Source: Podospora pseudoanserina
Taxonomy: Eukaryota; Ascomycota; Sordariomycetes; Sordariales; Podosporaceae
DNA: 64,000 nt
Assembly: GCF_035222485.1 (NCBI RefSeq)
Contig: NC_085925.1
Span: 3,410,001-3,474,000, forward strand
Direction: 5' to 3'
The notes beneath the pieces are model-generated. The model had not been told where the DNA came from and did no database searches. It was given only the letters and a program-made list of their open reading frames with translations. Each line of letters opens with the position of its first letter. The stretch's first letter is position 1. Below are positions 33,101-43,306 of the stretch, piece after piece. The translations under genes were made by a program, and so were the position numbers.

Positions 33101-34799
33101 ATCAGCACACAGTCGCCGTCACCATCCACGCAGCTCGCTGGTGTTCAAGGGAGCAGATGACGCCAAAGCGTCCATTGGAGGGTGACATTGGGGAAGCTTT
33201 CCTGTGGCAACTGCCCTATCGACTCTTCATGACATAATTGGCCGGGGTAATGTGACAGGGGGGGAATGCATACCTATCGACGATGTCGCTGAACGAGCCT
33301 TTCCGTTTTGTGACGACGTACATGGCAAACGAGAACTAGACCTCACACCTCGTGAGAGAACCGAGCTGCGTGCGTACCTATCGTGCTCGGGCCAGACGGA
33401 TACGAGCATCTATTTCTCTTCCATGTTCTTCATGACCAGTGCAATGCGCTAGGTGCCGTGTACATTAGTCTGCTGGGCCCACTTTAGAGGCCCAAAAATA
33501 CATACCACCGGCAAAATCACTCAAAAGATACACGGCAGCTTTGAGCGATCGCGCCATCTTCTGATTGAGAAGCTCGAGAAGAAGCCAGTGTTGGGGTTGG
33601 CCTGGTGGAGCGACCAGTGGAGCCAACTGAAGGCTGAAAAGACCCCTGGCACTCACAAGCCCACAAAACCGTTGCAGTGGGGCAGTGCCAAGCCGAACCA
33701 AACCTCTCCAGGGTTCAGATGACGAGAAACGGCGGGGTCCAGGGAAAACGTAGGGGAAAGATGTCGCCGCCTTTCATGAATGCCATCATCCCATACAACA
33801 TGAACGGAAATAGTCCGACTTCGGGGTCTAAGGTGCTGAGGTGCTGGTGCAAGAATTCCGCCAGTCTGGCCGGCTAAAGGTCCGTCGCCGCGGTTTGGCA
33901 GTGTCTCCAGGGCGTTTTGGATCGGAGGTTTGGAGGTCGATGGCTCATGGACTGGCCTGAGAATGTGATTGGGTCAACCAAGAAAGTGGTTGGGGCAAAC
34001 GGAGGGGATTTAGCAGAACCCAATTCCTCAGTGAACGAATCAGTCTTCTGGAGAGAAGACAATTAAGTGACATGATTTCATAACGGGGGGAGCATTCATT
34101 CAAACCCTCCGTTTCTCACAGAAGAGACTGTCAGGCAGCCTGCAGTCGACCAACAAGAATTTGGCAGGGGGGCAACAAGCACGTCGCAAGCAAGGTACCC
34201 GGAACCCTCCCTTGTCACTTCAATTCTTATTTTTTCCTTGGGCCCTGCCAGCAGCTGCAACGCCCTGTGTCAAATACGTGGGCCCTCCCGAACAACCTTT
34301 TCTCAGACACTTCTTCCCGCCCTGAAGGCACAGCATAGGAATATCGCCTGGCGATCCATTTTTTCACCTCTGCCCTCGCGTTCGACGAGCTCCCTCGCGT
34401 ATTCGGAGCACACCTCCATTCCAAGCAACACGACCACAATCTAGATCGCCTGCTATCCACCGTCAATTTACTCCACTGCCACGCAGCTGTGGATAAGAAC
34501 CCCGTGCTATCGAAGGTCCCGGTAGCTCAGCCTCTCACCACTGGACCTCCGTTCCGTCACTCTCACAGCTCAGTAATCAACACCTGGACACGCCCACTTT
34601 GTCTCGCCGCTGAAGCATGCTTTAGAGACATTCCGACCGTCTGACGAATTTGCCAGTCGCGCTCCCATTCCGCCCACACGTCACCTTGAGATATTCTTCA
34701 GGATGCATCTTCCCCGCCTGTCACCGTCTATAGAGTTCACCAGTCGCCAGTCTCACAGCCCACGCCAGTCTTCATCATAATTTGGTCAAGATCACAAGC
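30159..34799. other. 4.6-kb gene-poor region
   Basis: Contains the nuf2 promoter, a 17-bp tandem repeat (30898-31016), an A/T-rich stretch (about 31020-31560), then ordinary-looking sequence. No open frame on either strand shows family features; the longest are about 100-155 codons and of unlikely composition. The last 400 bp form a C/T-rich leader for the gene at 34800. No intact transposon ends were recognised. Confidence 0.5.
30898..31016. repeat. 17-bp minisatellite, seven units
   Basis: The unit GTGATGAAAGGTGCGAA is repeated head to tail from 30898; the first six copies are identical and the seventh (31000) diverges after GTGATGAAAGGT. Confidence 0.95.
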
Positions 34800-37295
34800 A
34801 TGGGGTGGCTATTTCGGCGGAAGAGCCGCTGGAAGCGAGCCCATCAGAACGCATCCGATATCGAACAGTTCCGTGGCCGAGCCGAATCCGCATTACCACC
34901 ACGAACTCAGACATTCCCAGATGCCATGATATCAGCGTTCCCCTCCATGTCAGAGCGCCAGGGAATCAAGAAGCAGCGAATCGAGCCTAAGAAGCTCCAA
35001 CGGCGAGCACGAACCTACAGTTTCTCGCCTGGCCGTGATGACTCCATCCAGGTGGGCCGCTCCAAGAGCTCCAAGAACAAACGGGCAGCAGGCGCATCCT
35101 TGCCCGCTGCTTCAAGAGTGGCAAATTATGGCAACGGGGAACAGCTCGATGTCGGGTTAGGAGCTGCTGAGGAGGAAATTTTACGGCGTGTTCCCACGCT
35201 TCACAACAAGCGCGATGGCGATCATTTACCGCGGAAAAAGTCGAGCAAGAAGCAGAAAAGAGAGGTTGACCATCAGCGTGAGGCTGAAATCAGGGCCATG
35301 AGCAACTTGATACCTGTCCGACCTGCCGCTGAGGACTGGATGGCCGGGCGCCCTATGAAGAAAGAAAGCCGGAGGATCAAATCAGGCATGGGGATAGTTC
35401 GAGGATCGGACTGGGAGAAACGAAATCGGTCTTCAGAAATATCCCTTCCAGCACCAGGATCAATTGACTCGGCGCTTTCTTCAGACTCGGATTTCATGTC
35501 ATTCAGGGTTTCTGCACTAGAGGCCCTAGCACCACGCCCCACAATACGCTGCACCACACATCCCAGGCTTGCTGGCGACGGCACCGGTCTTGCCAGGAAA
35601 CCATCGCAACGACAGAATGACAACCGGAAATCGCCAGCCAACATCCCCGAGGCTACTCTCAAAGCCCATAAGCGGGTTGCCAACCTCGCTGATGACTTGA
35701 GTGCTAGCGACCTGCGGGAGCTCATGGAACGAGATCAACGAAGAAGAGAAAGAAAACGACAACTTGAACAAGAGAAGATTGAAGCAAGACTTGCAAGGAG
35801 GGCAGAAAAGCAGCGGGCTGCTGAAGCTGCAGCTCAGGCACAGGGGAGAGACTCGCCTCCAAACTTGGAAAGAGGAGTGCTAGGTCGTGAGATTCCGGAT
35901 TTGGGAGCCAATGCTACTTCTGCTGTTGTTACTTCGACTAGGATACGGGACTCTCAGGATCAGCTGCAAGAAGCCCAGGCAAAGCCCCTCAGCACCGACT
36001 GTGGTGATATTGCCATTGACGAACCGCGTGTGCCTCCTCTCTCCGCCTTTCACCGAGTTGACAGCATCCCATTGCAGACACCCGAACTACCACAGGCGCC
36101 GAAGGAAAAGCCTCTACCCCCACTAGCAAGCCCAAGATCCCGAAGCTCCTTCCTGCATGCTAAATTGCGGCGTTCAAAGTCACCACTCGGCTCAGAAACA
36201 CGTACCGAAAACACGGAATCGCTGAAGAAAGGGTCAGAGACGAGTGGTTCTAAAGGCCCACTGTCCTGGGCCTCATTCTTCAGATGGGGCAAGAACAGGC
36301 GTCACTCTGCAGGCCCGTCGTCTTTCTCGAACACGTCGAGGGACTCTATGCAAACGTCTCAGATACCAACCCCGCCACCTAATTTCATACCACGACGGGT
36401 CAGCTCAGGAGTACCGAAACGAACCATGTCTCGGTTCCGCGAAGACTTGCCAGAGTCTCCAATGTCACCACCGGACTCGAGAATCCAATCGCCAGAAGTT
36501 GACGTGATCCCCCCCATCGCTGAAACTTCACCTGATCTCCCACAGCCCGATGAGGATCCAGATCAGTTACCAACGCCTCCCGCCGAACGATATGATACTC
36601 CCATGACGGACCCCCGGTCATTTGAAGATATGCGCAACACCCCGTCTACAGTCAACCACCCGGATGAGCCTGCTGGTGTCTCGCCTGAACCTCAGGCCAT
36701 GTCGCTAGCATCCATTGACTCTGAGGCTTCCTGGTTCTCAGGGGGAGCGTTGGCTAAGAAGCGGAAGTCGTCGAGTGTCCTGAAACGCGGCTCCCATGCG
36801 CAGCTACAGCGATACACGCCCGAATCTGACAGTGGGCGCTTACAAGAAAACGATCACGCCAACGAGGACATGGAAATCACGGAGGACGATTACTTGGCAC
36901 GCCTTACCCCGTTGCAAAGCGAGAGGCCTGGTTGGAATAGAAAGTCAACCGGCGAAGCAAGGCCGTCGAGCGATTGGGAAGAGGAAGCCCACTGGGGCAG
37001 TGTCGGCCAGCAGCCCACTCTTGTCCATTCTCATACAGTTGGCAGGATGAAGAGTCGGGAGGGTCTCCTCAATAATTTTGGTGAGGATACGGCAAGCACC
37101 CATGAAGCAGAGGTACTCGGCGCTGAAAGTCCAGTTGACGAAGGCAACGGGCTGCAACGAGCTACAAGCATCAACCTCGGCAAAGGCCATGCAAGGCACA
37201 TCAGCGCCGGGAGCGCGAGGCTGCTCTCCATAACACCCCGCTCATCAGTGGATGGTAGGCGCACAAGCCTGACGCTGAAGCGCATGAGCTCTTGA
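34800..37295 (+). CDS. Large disordered protein of unknown function
   Basis: One open frame of 831 aa from the ATG at 34800 (MGWLFRRKSRWKRAHQ). The frame is open a little further upstream, but without another ATG. The N-terminus is strongly basic and begins with Gly after Met, like many fungal plasma-membrane or cortical proteins; N-myristoylation is possible but not shown. A charged coiled coil (about 300-350: LRELMERDQRRRERKRQLEQ) is the only clear structured element. The rest is Ser/Pro/Arg-rich with motifs such as PTPPP and SPPDSR. The last 40 residues are basic with TSLTLKRMSS. I do not recognise it. Composition, length and a clean start support a real gene. Confidence 0.8.
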   Translation: MGWLFRRKSRWKRAHQNASDIEQFRGRAESALPPRTQTFPDAMISAFPSMSERQGIKKQRIEPKKLQRRARTYSFSPGRDDSIQVGRSKSSKNKRAAGASLPAASRVANYGNGEQLDVGLGAAEEEILRRVPTLHNKRDGDHLPRKKSSKKQKREVDHQREAEIRAMSNLIPVRPAAEDWMAGRPMKKESRRIKSGMGIVRGSDWEKRNRSSEISLPAPGSIDSALSSDSDFMSFRVSALEALAPRPTIRCTTHPRLAGDGTGLARKPSQRQNDNRKSPANIPEATLKAHKRVANLADDLSASDLRELMERDQRRRERKRQLEQEKIEARLARRAEKQRAAEAAAQAQGRDSPPNLERGVLGREIPDLGANATSAVVTSTRIRDSQDQLQEAQAKPLSTDCGDIAIDEPRVPPLSAFHRVDSIPLQTPELPQAPKEKPLPPLASPRSRSSFLHAKLRRSKSPLGSETRTENTESLKKGSETSGSKGPLSWASFFRWGKNRRHSAGPSSFSNTSRDSMQTSQIPTPPPNFIPRRVSSGVPKRTMSRFREDLPESPMSPPDSRIQSPEVDVIPPIAETSPDLPQPDEDPDQLPTPPAERYDTPMTDPRSFEDMRNTPSTVNHPDEPAGVSPEPQAMSLASIDSEASWFSGGALAKKRKSSSVLKRGSHAQLQRYTPESDSGRLQENDHANEDMEITEDDYLARLTPLQSERPGWNRKSTGEARPSSDWEEEAHWGSVGQQPTLVHSHTVGRMKSREGLLNNFGEDTASTHEAEVLGAESPVDEGNGLQRATSINLGKGHARHISAGSARLLSITPRSSVDGRRTSLTLKRMSS

Positions 37296-38227
37296 GGGTT
37301 GAGGGGAGAGGAGAGAGGCTAAGCGATGAAGAAGTTGCGAACGGTTATGGCTGATCCTGATACACACCTACACTCTTTTGACATTTCCTTACCTGTTCAC
37401 ACACCGACGGACTTTTCCTATCACCACCGACCACTATTCATTCATTACCTTTTCTTTTCCTACAATTTAACACATCTACCAACCCTTACAAAAAACTTGA
37501 AACACCAAAAACCTACAACACTAGTCATCCGGATCAGCCATGCCCACCACCATCTTACCTCCTACCATCAGTTCATCACTCCACGCTTTGGAAAACCCTC
37601 CCTTATATCATATCAGGCTTTCATCTCTCACCAAATACCCTCGAATCCTTCACCTTTTCTCTTTCTCTGCTGTCATTTACTATTTTGTTTATACCCATTT
37701 TTTTGGCTTGAATTTGTCAGGATCACGGCACGATACCCCCCTCATGTATGTAAAACGGTTTCATCTCTCGGTTTCGTCCCGGTCCCTTTGATAGAGATTT
37801 CGGGAGGAAGGAAAAAATTGCACGGAAATAGAGACGGGACGGGAGGGATGGAGTTGCGTTGGCTTTTTGTGCATTTTCTCCCAGTTTGTTACTCGCACGG
37901 CGGAAACACGGCGGGCACATCATTACTTGGTGGAGGCATGGAAGGGGAGATATACCGGCATTTTAGAAGGGGAGACGATTCGCGTGGGGGAGTGGAAATT
38001 GAAGCAAGTTACCATATTGTGCAAGACGTCAGTGCGAATGTTTCTCTTGAAGATCGACGAGAACCATGTGGCCCATTTATGACAGAATAGTGACAATTCG
38101 TGCATCAAACACCTCGTTGATGCCTTCGAATGAACCCCTTGGAGTTTGCAAGAACAAGCAGAGATCTAATCATTCATCTCTTACTTGAATCCCAAAATCA
38201 CCCTGCAAAGACATCAAGTGGATTCAA
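37296..38227. other. 3' region of the 831-aa gene and tRNA upstream
   Basis: C/T-rich and then A/T-rich sequence. A 254-codon open frame here has a composition unlike a protein and is treated as untranslated. Confidence 0.55.
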
Positions 38228-38319
38228 GGGCCGCTGGTCTAGTGGTATGATTCTCGCTTAGGGTGACACCCTACAGCAATGTTTGCGAGAGGTCCCGGGT
38301 TCAATCCCCGGGTGGCCCC
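38228..38319 (+). tRNA. tRNA-Pro (anticodon AGG) with a 20-nt intron
   Basis: The acceptor stem GGGCCGC pairs with GTGGCCC (one G-U pair), followed by discriminator C. The D-arm has TGGTCTAGTGGTATGA. The anticodon stem CTCGC/GCGAG closes a loop with AGG at 38260-38262. The T-arm is CCGGG-TTCAATC-CCCGG. After anticodon position 37 lies an extra 20 nt (38264-38283). It contains ACCCT, which can pair with the anticodon region, the usual shape of a nuclear pre-tRNA intron. CCA is not encoded. Confidence 0.93.
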
Positions 38320-38790
38320 CACCTTTTTCTCTCCCTTGTTTTGCCCCTCATATTGCCCCTCTAACCACAATGCCTGCCGGCTGCTGCATTTTTTCCCCTG
38401 TAAAAAAAAACAAAAAAAAAACCGGTATGGTTACTTTGCGCCGCTGTTGTATGCCTCATGGGAAGTAGGAATTGGGTGTGCGCAGAAAGCAAGATGGTTT
38501 CACCAGACGAAGTCTCGGAAGCTAATATGGTATAAACTCTGGGAGGGAGGGCATATATTTGAAGATGAGGGGGCGCTGGACGTGCGAAACAGCTTACTTA
38601 GATGGTAGTGTTAAGTTTACACTGGGACATCATCCTTCACATGTCAGACACACACAAAAGCAGCTCCCACAACCTGAGACATCTTTAGAAGTTCCACAAA
38701 CTTAATTTCTTCATCTTCTTATCTGCATGCAAGCTGGGTATTTATTCTTCCCTCCGCTCTATCCCCTTCCCTTTTCCACATCCCTCGTCT
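38320..38790. other. Intergenic between tRNA-Pro and thioredoxin
   Basis: Contains A runs at 38402-38420 (possible Pol III terminator on the opposite reading) and no gene. A T-rich stretch soon after the tRNA (CCTTTTTCTC, about 38322) fits a Pol III terminator. Confidence 0.5.
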
Positions 38791-39456
38791 TTAAAGCGAA
38801 GGAGGCTCAGGGTGCTCCCCACCACTGCTAGCACCAGCACCGCTCCCACCGAGGTACTTCCTAAGCAGGTTCAGCAGCGCGGGGGGGTTGGCGCCCATGA
38901 GCTCGTCGACGCGGTCGCCGTCCTTGTAGAAGATGAAGGTGGGCATGGCGCGGATGCCGAGCTCCTGAGCGAGTTCGGGGAGGTGGTCGACGTCGAACTT
39001 GCAAAAGTAGATCTTGTCCTTGAACTCGGGGTCCTCGGCCCACCTGTTTTGTTTGACACAAAGCCTGTTAGTATTTTGCTTGGGACATCGGGAGTGATGT
39101 AGTAGACAAAAGAAAAAGAACCTTGAAAGCAGGGCGTGATGTGGTGAGAGGACGTACTTTGCGATCTGGGGCGCGATGGCCTTGCACGGGCCACACCAGG
39201 TAGCGAAGGCGTCGACGACGACGACGGGGTGGGCGGCGACGGCCTCCTTGAACTGGCCGGCTGTTTCGAAGATGTGGACCGTCATTTTGGGGGTTGTGGT
39301 TGTGAAGGCTCTTGGTTTAGTGACGGAGGATGTTGGGGTTGTTTGAGGGAACGCAGGGCGCAGTGATTGTAATGGTGACGATGTTCTTGTTGTTGTTCGG
39401 AGAGCGGATCGGAAAGCTGTGGTGGTAGCTGGGCGGGCGAGGAGTCGGAATGACAT
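38791..39456 (-). CDS. Thioredoxin with mitochondrial-type presequence
   Basis: A small disulfide reductase. Exons 39456-39158 and 39043-38791 give 183 aa. Residues 1-57 are rich in Arg, Thr and Ser with almost no acid (SFRLLARPATTTAFRSALRTTTR), a typical mitochondrial targeting peptide. A second Met (KMTVHIFETAG) begins the thioredoxin fold itself and could be a start for a cytosolic form. The active site WCGPC is intact, with ATWCGPCKAIAPQI, the cis-proline loop RAMPTFIFYKDG and the usual end of the fold. A Gly/Ser/Ala-rich tail of about 20 residues ([17 protein letters not shown]) is an addition. The intron falls right after the active-site helix. Confidence 0.93.
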   Translation of the reverse strand: MSFRLLARPATTTAFRSALRTTTRTSSPLQSLRPAFPQTTPTSSVTKPRAFTTTTPKMTVHIFETAGQFKEAVAAHPVVVVDAFATWCGPCKAIAPQIAKYVLSPHHALLSRFFFFCLLHHSRCPKQNTNRLCVKQNRWAEDPEFKDKIYFCKFDVDHLPELAQELGIRAMPTFIFYKDGDRVDELMGANPPALLNLLRKYLGGSGAGASSGGEHPEPPSL

Positions 39457-40250
39457 CTTCAACAAAAGAAAGGTGCGGGGTGGGATGTGGCTGGGGAGGT
39501 GAGGCTTATAACGGCTTTTTGGTTATTGGAACGAATTACTCCGACAGCCAAGTTACAGAGAGTCACAAGCCTGGTTTCAAAGAAAAGGTGTGTGGATGGC
39601 TGTGGAATTGGCTGCAAGTTTGGACTGCTTGCCGGCCGTCAATGAGTGATGATGTAAGAGAGGGATTTGTCACCGAGCTTTAGGAGGTTCTCGATGCTGG
39701 TGGCCGATCTTGGCGATGACGCGAAGGAGGTGGATTACGCGATCTTACGGTAAGTGAAGGCTTGAGACCTAAGCGAGCCAATTGTGGTATCCAATTGCTG
39801 ACGTTACGGTAAGCCCGTGTTACCCGAGACAATTCCAGAAGACCGGCAGAATATTGGTTGATTCCTCATCATTGCGCAACTGCACGACAGCGATGGCGCC
39901 GGAGAAGCAGGTGGCGAGCGATCTCAAATCAGATACTATTTTGAGACAATTCCCCAGACGCAATTCCAAATATCGAGATCAGCACGTCCTTTTGCTGCAA
40001 ATGTCGGAAACTTGGGCAATCCCTTGTCGAAGCTTCAACTTACCTCGAGCTTGGATCCATGGCACCTTCTGGGTTTTCCAAATCGAACATCGTCGCCAGA
40101 ATTGACATAGAATACCGATCACGATCAGTCGACATGCATCAACGAAAGCCCTTCACGGGACTGTGATGTTATTTGGTATAATTAACACACTGTATTACAT
40201 CCATCACTAGATCCCTTCATTACATCCCCCACGATCTCTGCCAGACAGAC
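39457..40250. other. Intergenic, thioredoxin promoter side
   Basis: About 0.8 kb with no gene seen. It lies upstream of thioredoxin and downstream of the WSC gene. Confidence 0.5.
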
Positions 40251-41462
40251 TTATGTGAAAACAGCATTCTCGCAAGGCCCACCAGTAGGGCATTTGGCAT
40301 AAAGGCTCAACCAAGCATCACCACCGCAGAACTGGCCGCTGTCACCACTGCACCTGTAATCACACTTGGCTAAACTGACAAGCGTCGTTAGAGGCTGTCT
40401 GGTCGGCGCATAGCTGTTTCCGCACCAGCACTCGCGCCTCCACTCGGTACCAGCATACGCCCAACCATTGGCGCCGCAGAAGGCCATGCAAGCCTCGTTG
40501 GTCATGGTGTCGGACCCCAACAGCGCACCCGACAGTGTGCGGAATGGGCCGTCAGTAGTCCAGCGCTCCTCCGGGGCGCAGCCGATGTAGCGCCAACCGA
40601 GGGAGGTCATGTCGGTGTAGGGGAGAACTCCGGAGGTGGAGGTGGAGGTGGGGGCGGTGGAGGTGCTGGTGCTGGTCAAGGTCGAGGTCGAGGACGAGGA
40701 AGGAGGCACGACGGAAGAGGAGGACGAGGTCGAGCTGACTGTCACGGTGGAAAAGGTTGTGCTTGGGCCGCCGTCGAGGGTGGGGAGGACGACCAAGGTT
40801 ACCTTGATGCACTCTCTGTTGACGTCGATGACTACAAGGCATTTGTTAGGGAAACGGTTCCGAAGATTGGGTAGGGAGAAAGCTTACGAGTGTTGCCGGG
40901 CGGGTCATAACGGAACTCGTGAGAGCCGTCGAAGGAGTGGCGGACACAGATGTGACCACCAAGAGGTTCACCCTCCCACTGAACGAACCTCAGCTCGACC
41001 TGAAGGAGGCCGGTGTCCGGGTTGCAAGCATATGTGGGTTGGAAAATAGCGTCAGGATCCGGACGGGCAGTCGAGAACAGCTTGGTGGTGTGATCGATTT
41101 CGGACCACTGTGTGGGAAGTTGTTAGTCATGTCTGGGAAGAACGAGACAGGAATCAAGAGCTCACCTCTCCGCCAATGACGAGACGAATGTTCTTCCGAA
41201 CGTTGAACACGACACCATCCACCAGCGTGAAGTCGTATGTGGGCTCGCCAACTGGCCCGATGAACAAATGCTGGTCACCACCACCAGCTTCGAACAAGTT
41301 CATGTACTTGTTGTGCACTTCAGGCCGGCTAGCATTTTGGACCTGGATCCGGAAGTGAGAGGGGATGTCGTCGGAGAGGGGCGTAGTAGGGATGGTGCAC
41401 TGAGCCGAGGCGAAGGCGGCTCCGGCAACGAGGCCCGCTGAGATGGTCTTGAGGTTCAACAT
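40251..41462 (-). CDS. Secreted WSC-domain protein
   Basis: Exons 41462-41166, 41107-40888 and 40831-40251 join to 365 aa. A signal peptide (about 1-20, LKTISAGLVAGAAFASAQ) is followed by an uncharacterised fungal secreted domain of about 170 residues (IPSHFRIQVQNAS, GGEWSEIDHTTKLF, FVQWEGEPLGGHICVRHS). A Ser/Thr-rich linker (TSTSTSTAPTSTSTSG) then leads to a C-terminal WSC domain (about 260-360). That domain has the expected cysteines and motifs: WRYIGCAPEE, MTNEACMAFC, WAYAGTEWRRECWCGNS, CDYRCSGDSGQFCGG. WSC domains bind carbohydrates at the cell wall or in oxidases. No transmembrane helix follows, so it is probably secreted rather than a stress sensor. Confidence 0.9.
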
Positions 41463-43306
41463 GTTGTCGACGACTTTCACAAACCTGTCTGGTGAATCCT
41501 TCCCGACAAGTTGGGGATCCGGCTCATTCTTATACCCTTCACCAGACACCCCGGAAGGTCGGATCCCTCTTCGCTGTACCCATGGGGCCCAAAATCACCA
41601 GGCTCCCGTCCCTGGCGAGTGTTGCAAAAGGTCCAGAGGCGGCACTCCTTGGCAGCATGCATCACCAGGGCCCAAAGCCATGATAGCTCCTGGAGCTGAA
41701 CTGCCAACGAGGCAGCCTTTTTGCATTATGCCTGCTCAAATGGTCCAAGTGCCCCACATTCAGTACATTATAGAGAAACCCTGCGATCCGCAATCTGTGG
41801 TCCGGCTGACCAGTCCGAGCGATCAATTCAGCCCAGCGGTGCCAATGTCACATCGCGGGGGGGTCTGGGGAGACGACGTTGCGGCGTCAGGGTCCTTCCG
41901 GATTCGTGTACAGTACCAATATTGAGCGGGGGAGCTAGGTGTATATATCTTGGCATCATGTAGGTTGTTTTTTTCCTTGCCAACTTTCACCGAGTTTGCC
42001 GTTGGGGGAAGGATTGGTGTTGCTATTCGCGACTCTTTCTCCGAGTTCGTATCCACAACGACGGCTGCAGGTGAGTGGCTTTTTTTTTTTTTTTTGACGG
42101 GCTTGCTTGTCGTTCGACAGCGGGCGCTACACCAACGAGCTGCCCCTCATTTCCCCACGGCCCAATGGCGGTTTTCTGGGGTAAGCTGTGCTGCCCAACA
42201 GTGGGAATGCTGTGTCACGGGCTAACAGAAAAGCTTCGGTGCGGCGGTGGGCTTGTCTTGTCTTGTCTGTGCCTGTCATCTCATCTTGGGCGCCCCCTTC
42301 CTCGCCGGGAATGGACATTTTGATTCCAATATCAAGTACTGTAAATCAGCCGCAGCACTAGGAGATACCAAGAGGGTGTGTAGCGCATCTCTTTTCATCC
42401 CGCCACCCGACAATACACATTGCCCATCACCATGTGATGTTGACCCCCTTTAACACCGTACGGCCTGCCGCCTGCAGCGGTTCCTGAGAAGAATTCCCAA
42501 GATGCTCGGGCTGGAATGTACGCCAAGGAACGAGTGGTTACACTATGGGATCTCTGCATGAAGAGCCTCGCGTATGGAACGAACGGCGCAAGCAAGTCTG
42601 TGGTGGTGTTGCGGTCAGCGTTGGGGCAGGGGGCCTGGTGCTGGTGGTGTTCGGACTTGAATGGTGGGTGAGATGGAAAGCGGCGCGGGGATAACGCCAA
42701 GTTGACAGGGGGAAACAGAGGAGAAGCTTCCAACGATCTTCTCTCGACAGGGCTGGCTGGCTGTTCTGTCTTTGCTTAAACAGGCAGGATGCTTGAAGGA
42801 AACAAAGTTTGTTTTTTCAGCAGCTTGATGAGACGAAACAGTCTCATTCCTGTCCCAGACAGGGCCCATCAAGATGGAACTCACACTCAACTCCATGACC
42901 TGCCTCAACGTGGGGGATGCAAGGCACGGGTGTTTTCACATGCAGATTCCTCACACAGCATGACGGCATGGGCAACGGTCGATAGGTATTTCGTACCTCG
43001 TAAACAAGCTGCATCCTTTGGGTAAGACAACGAAAACAGAGCGTGCTTAGTTGAGATTACGCCGAACGTTGATGCCGAAGACCAAAAGATAAGGGTCATC
43101 AATTTCCTATGGGAGATCACTCTAGACCAAAAGCCTGGCACTTCCAGAACTCCCTCCTACACCTCAGAGCTAACCCCCGTAAGCGCTCATTCATAATCAT
43201 GAATCATTCCTTCCATCATGCGTGTCCCGATCCGAGACATCAATAGTCCATGTCCATACTCGTAGTCTTCGTGACAGCATACAACGATATCTCCCGCCCT
43301 CGTTCC
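41463..43306. other. Intergenic region, 1.8 kb
   Basis: WSC promoter side and 3' side of the carboxylesterase. Open frames are short and show no family features. A T run lies near 42080. Confidence 0.5.

Noticed and set aside
32770-33237. 155-codon frame in the gene-poor region
   Set aside because: No recognisable motif; overlapping frames on both strands are equally long.
34515-34560. tRNA-like GGTCCCGGTAGCTCAGC stretch
   Set aside because: No acceptor partner, anticodon stem or T-arm follows.
37326-38090. 254-codon open frame after the 831-aa gene
   Set aside because: Composition (runs of His, Tyr, Pro, Ser from C/T-rich DNA) and lack of any motif fit a 3' UTR.
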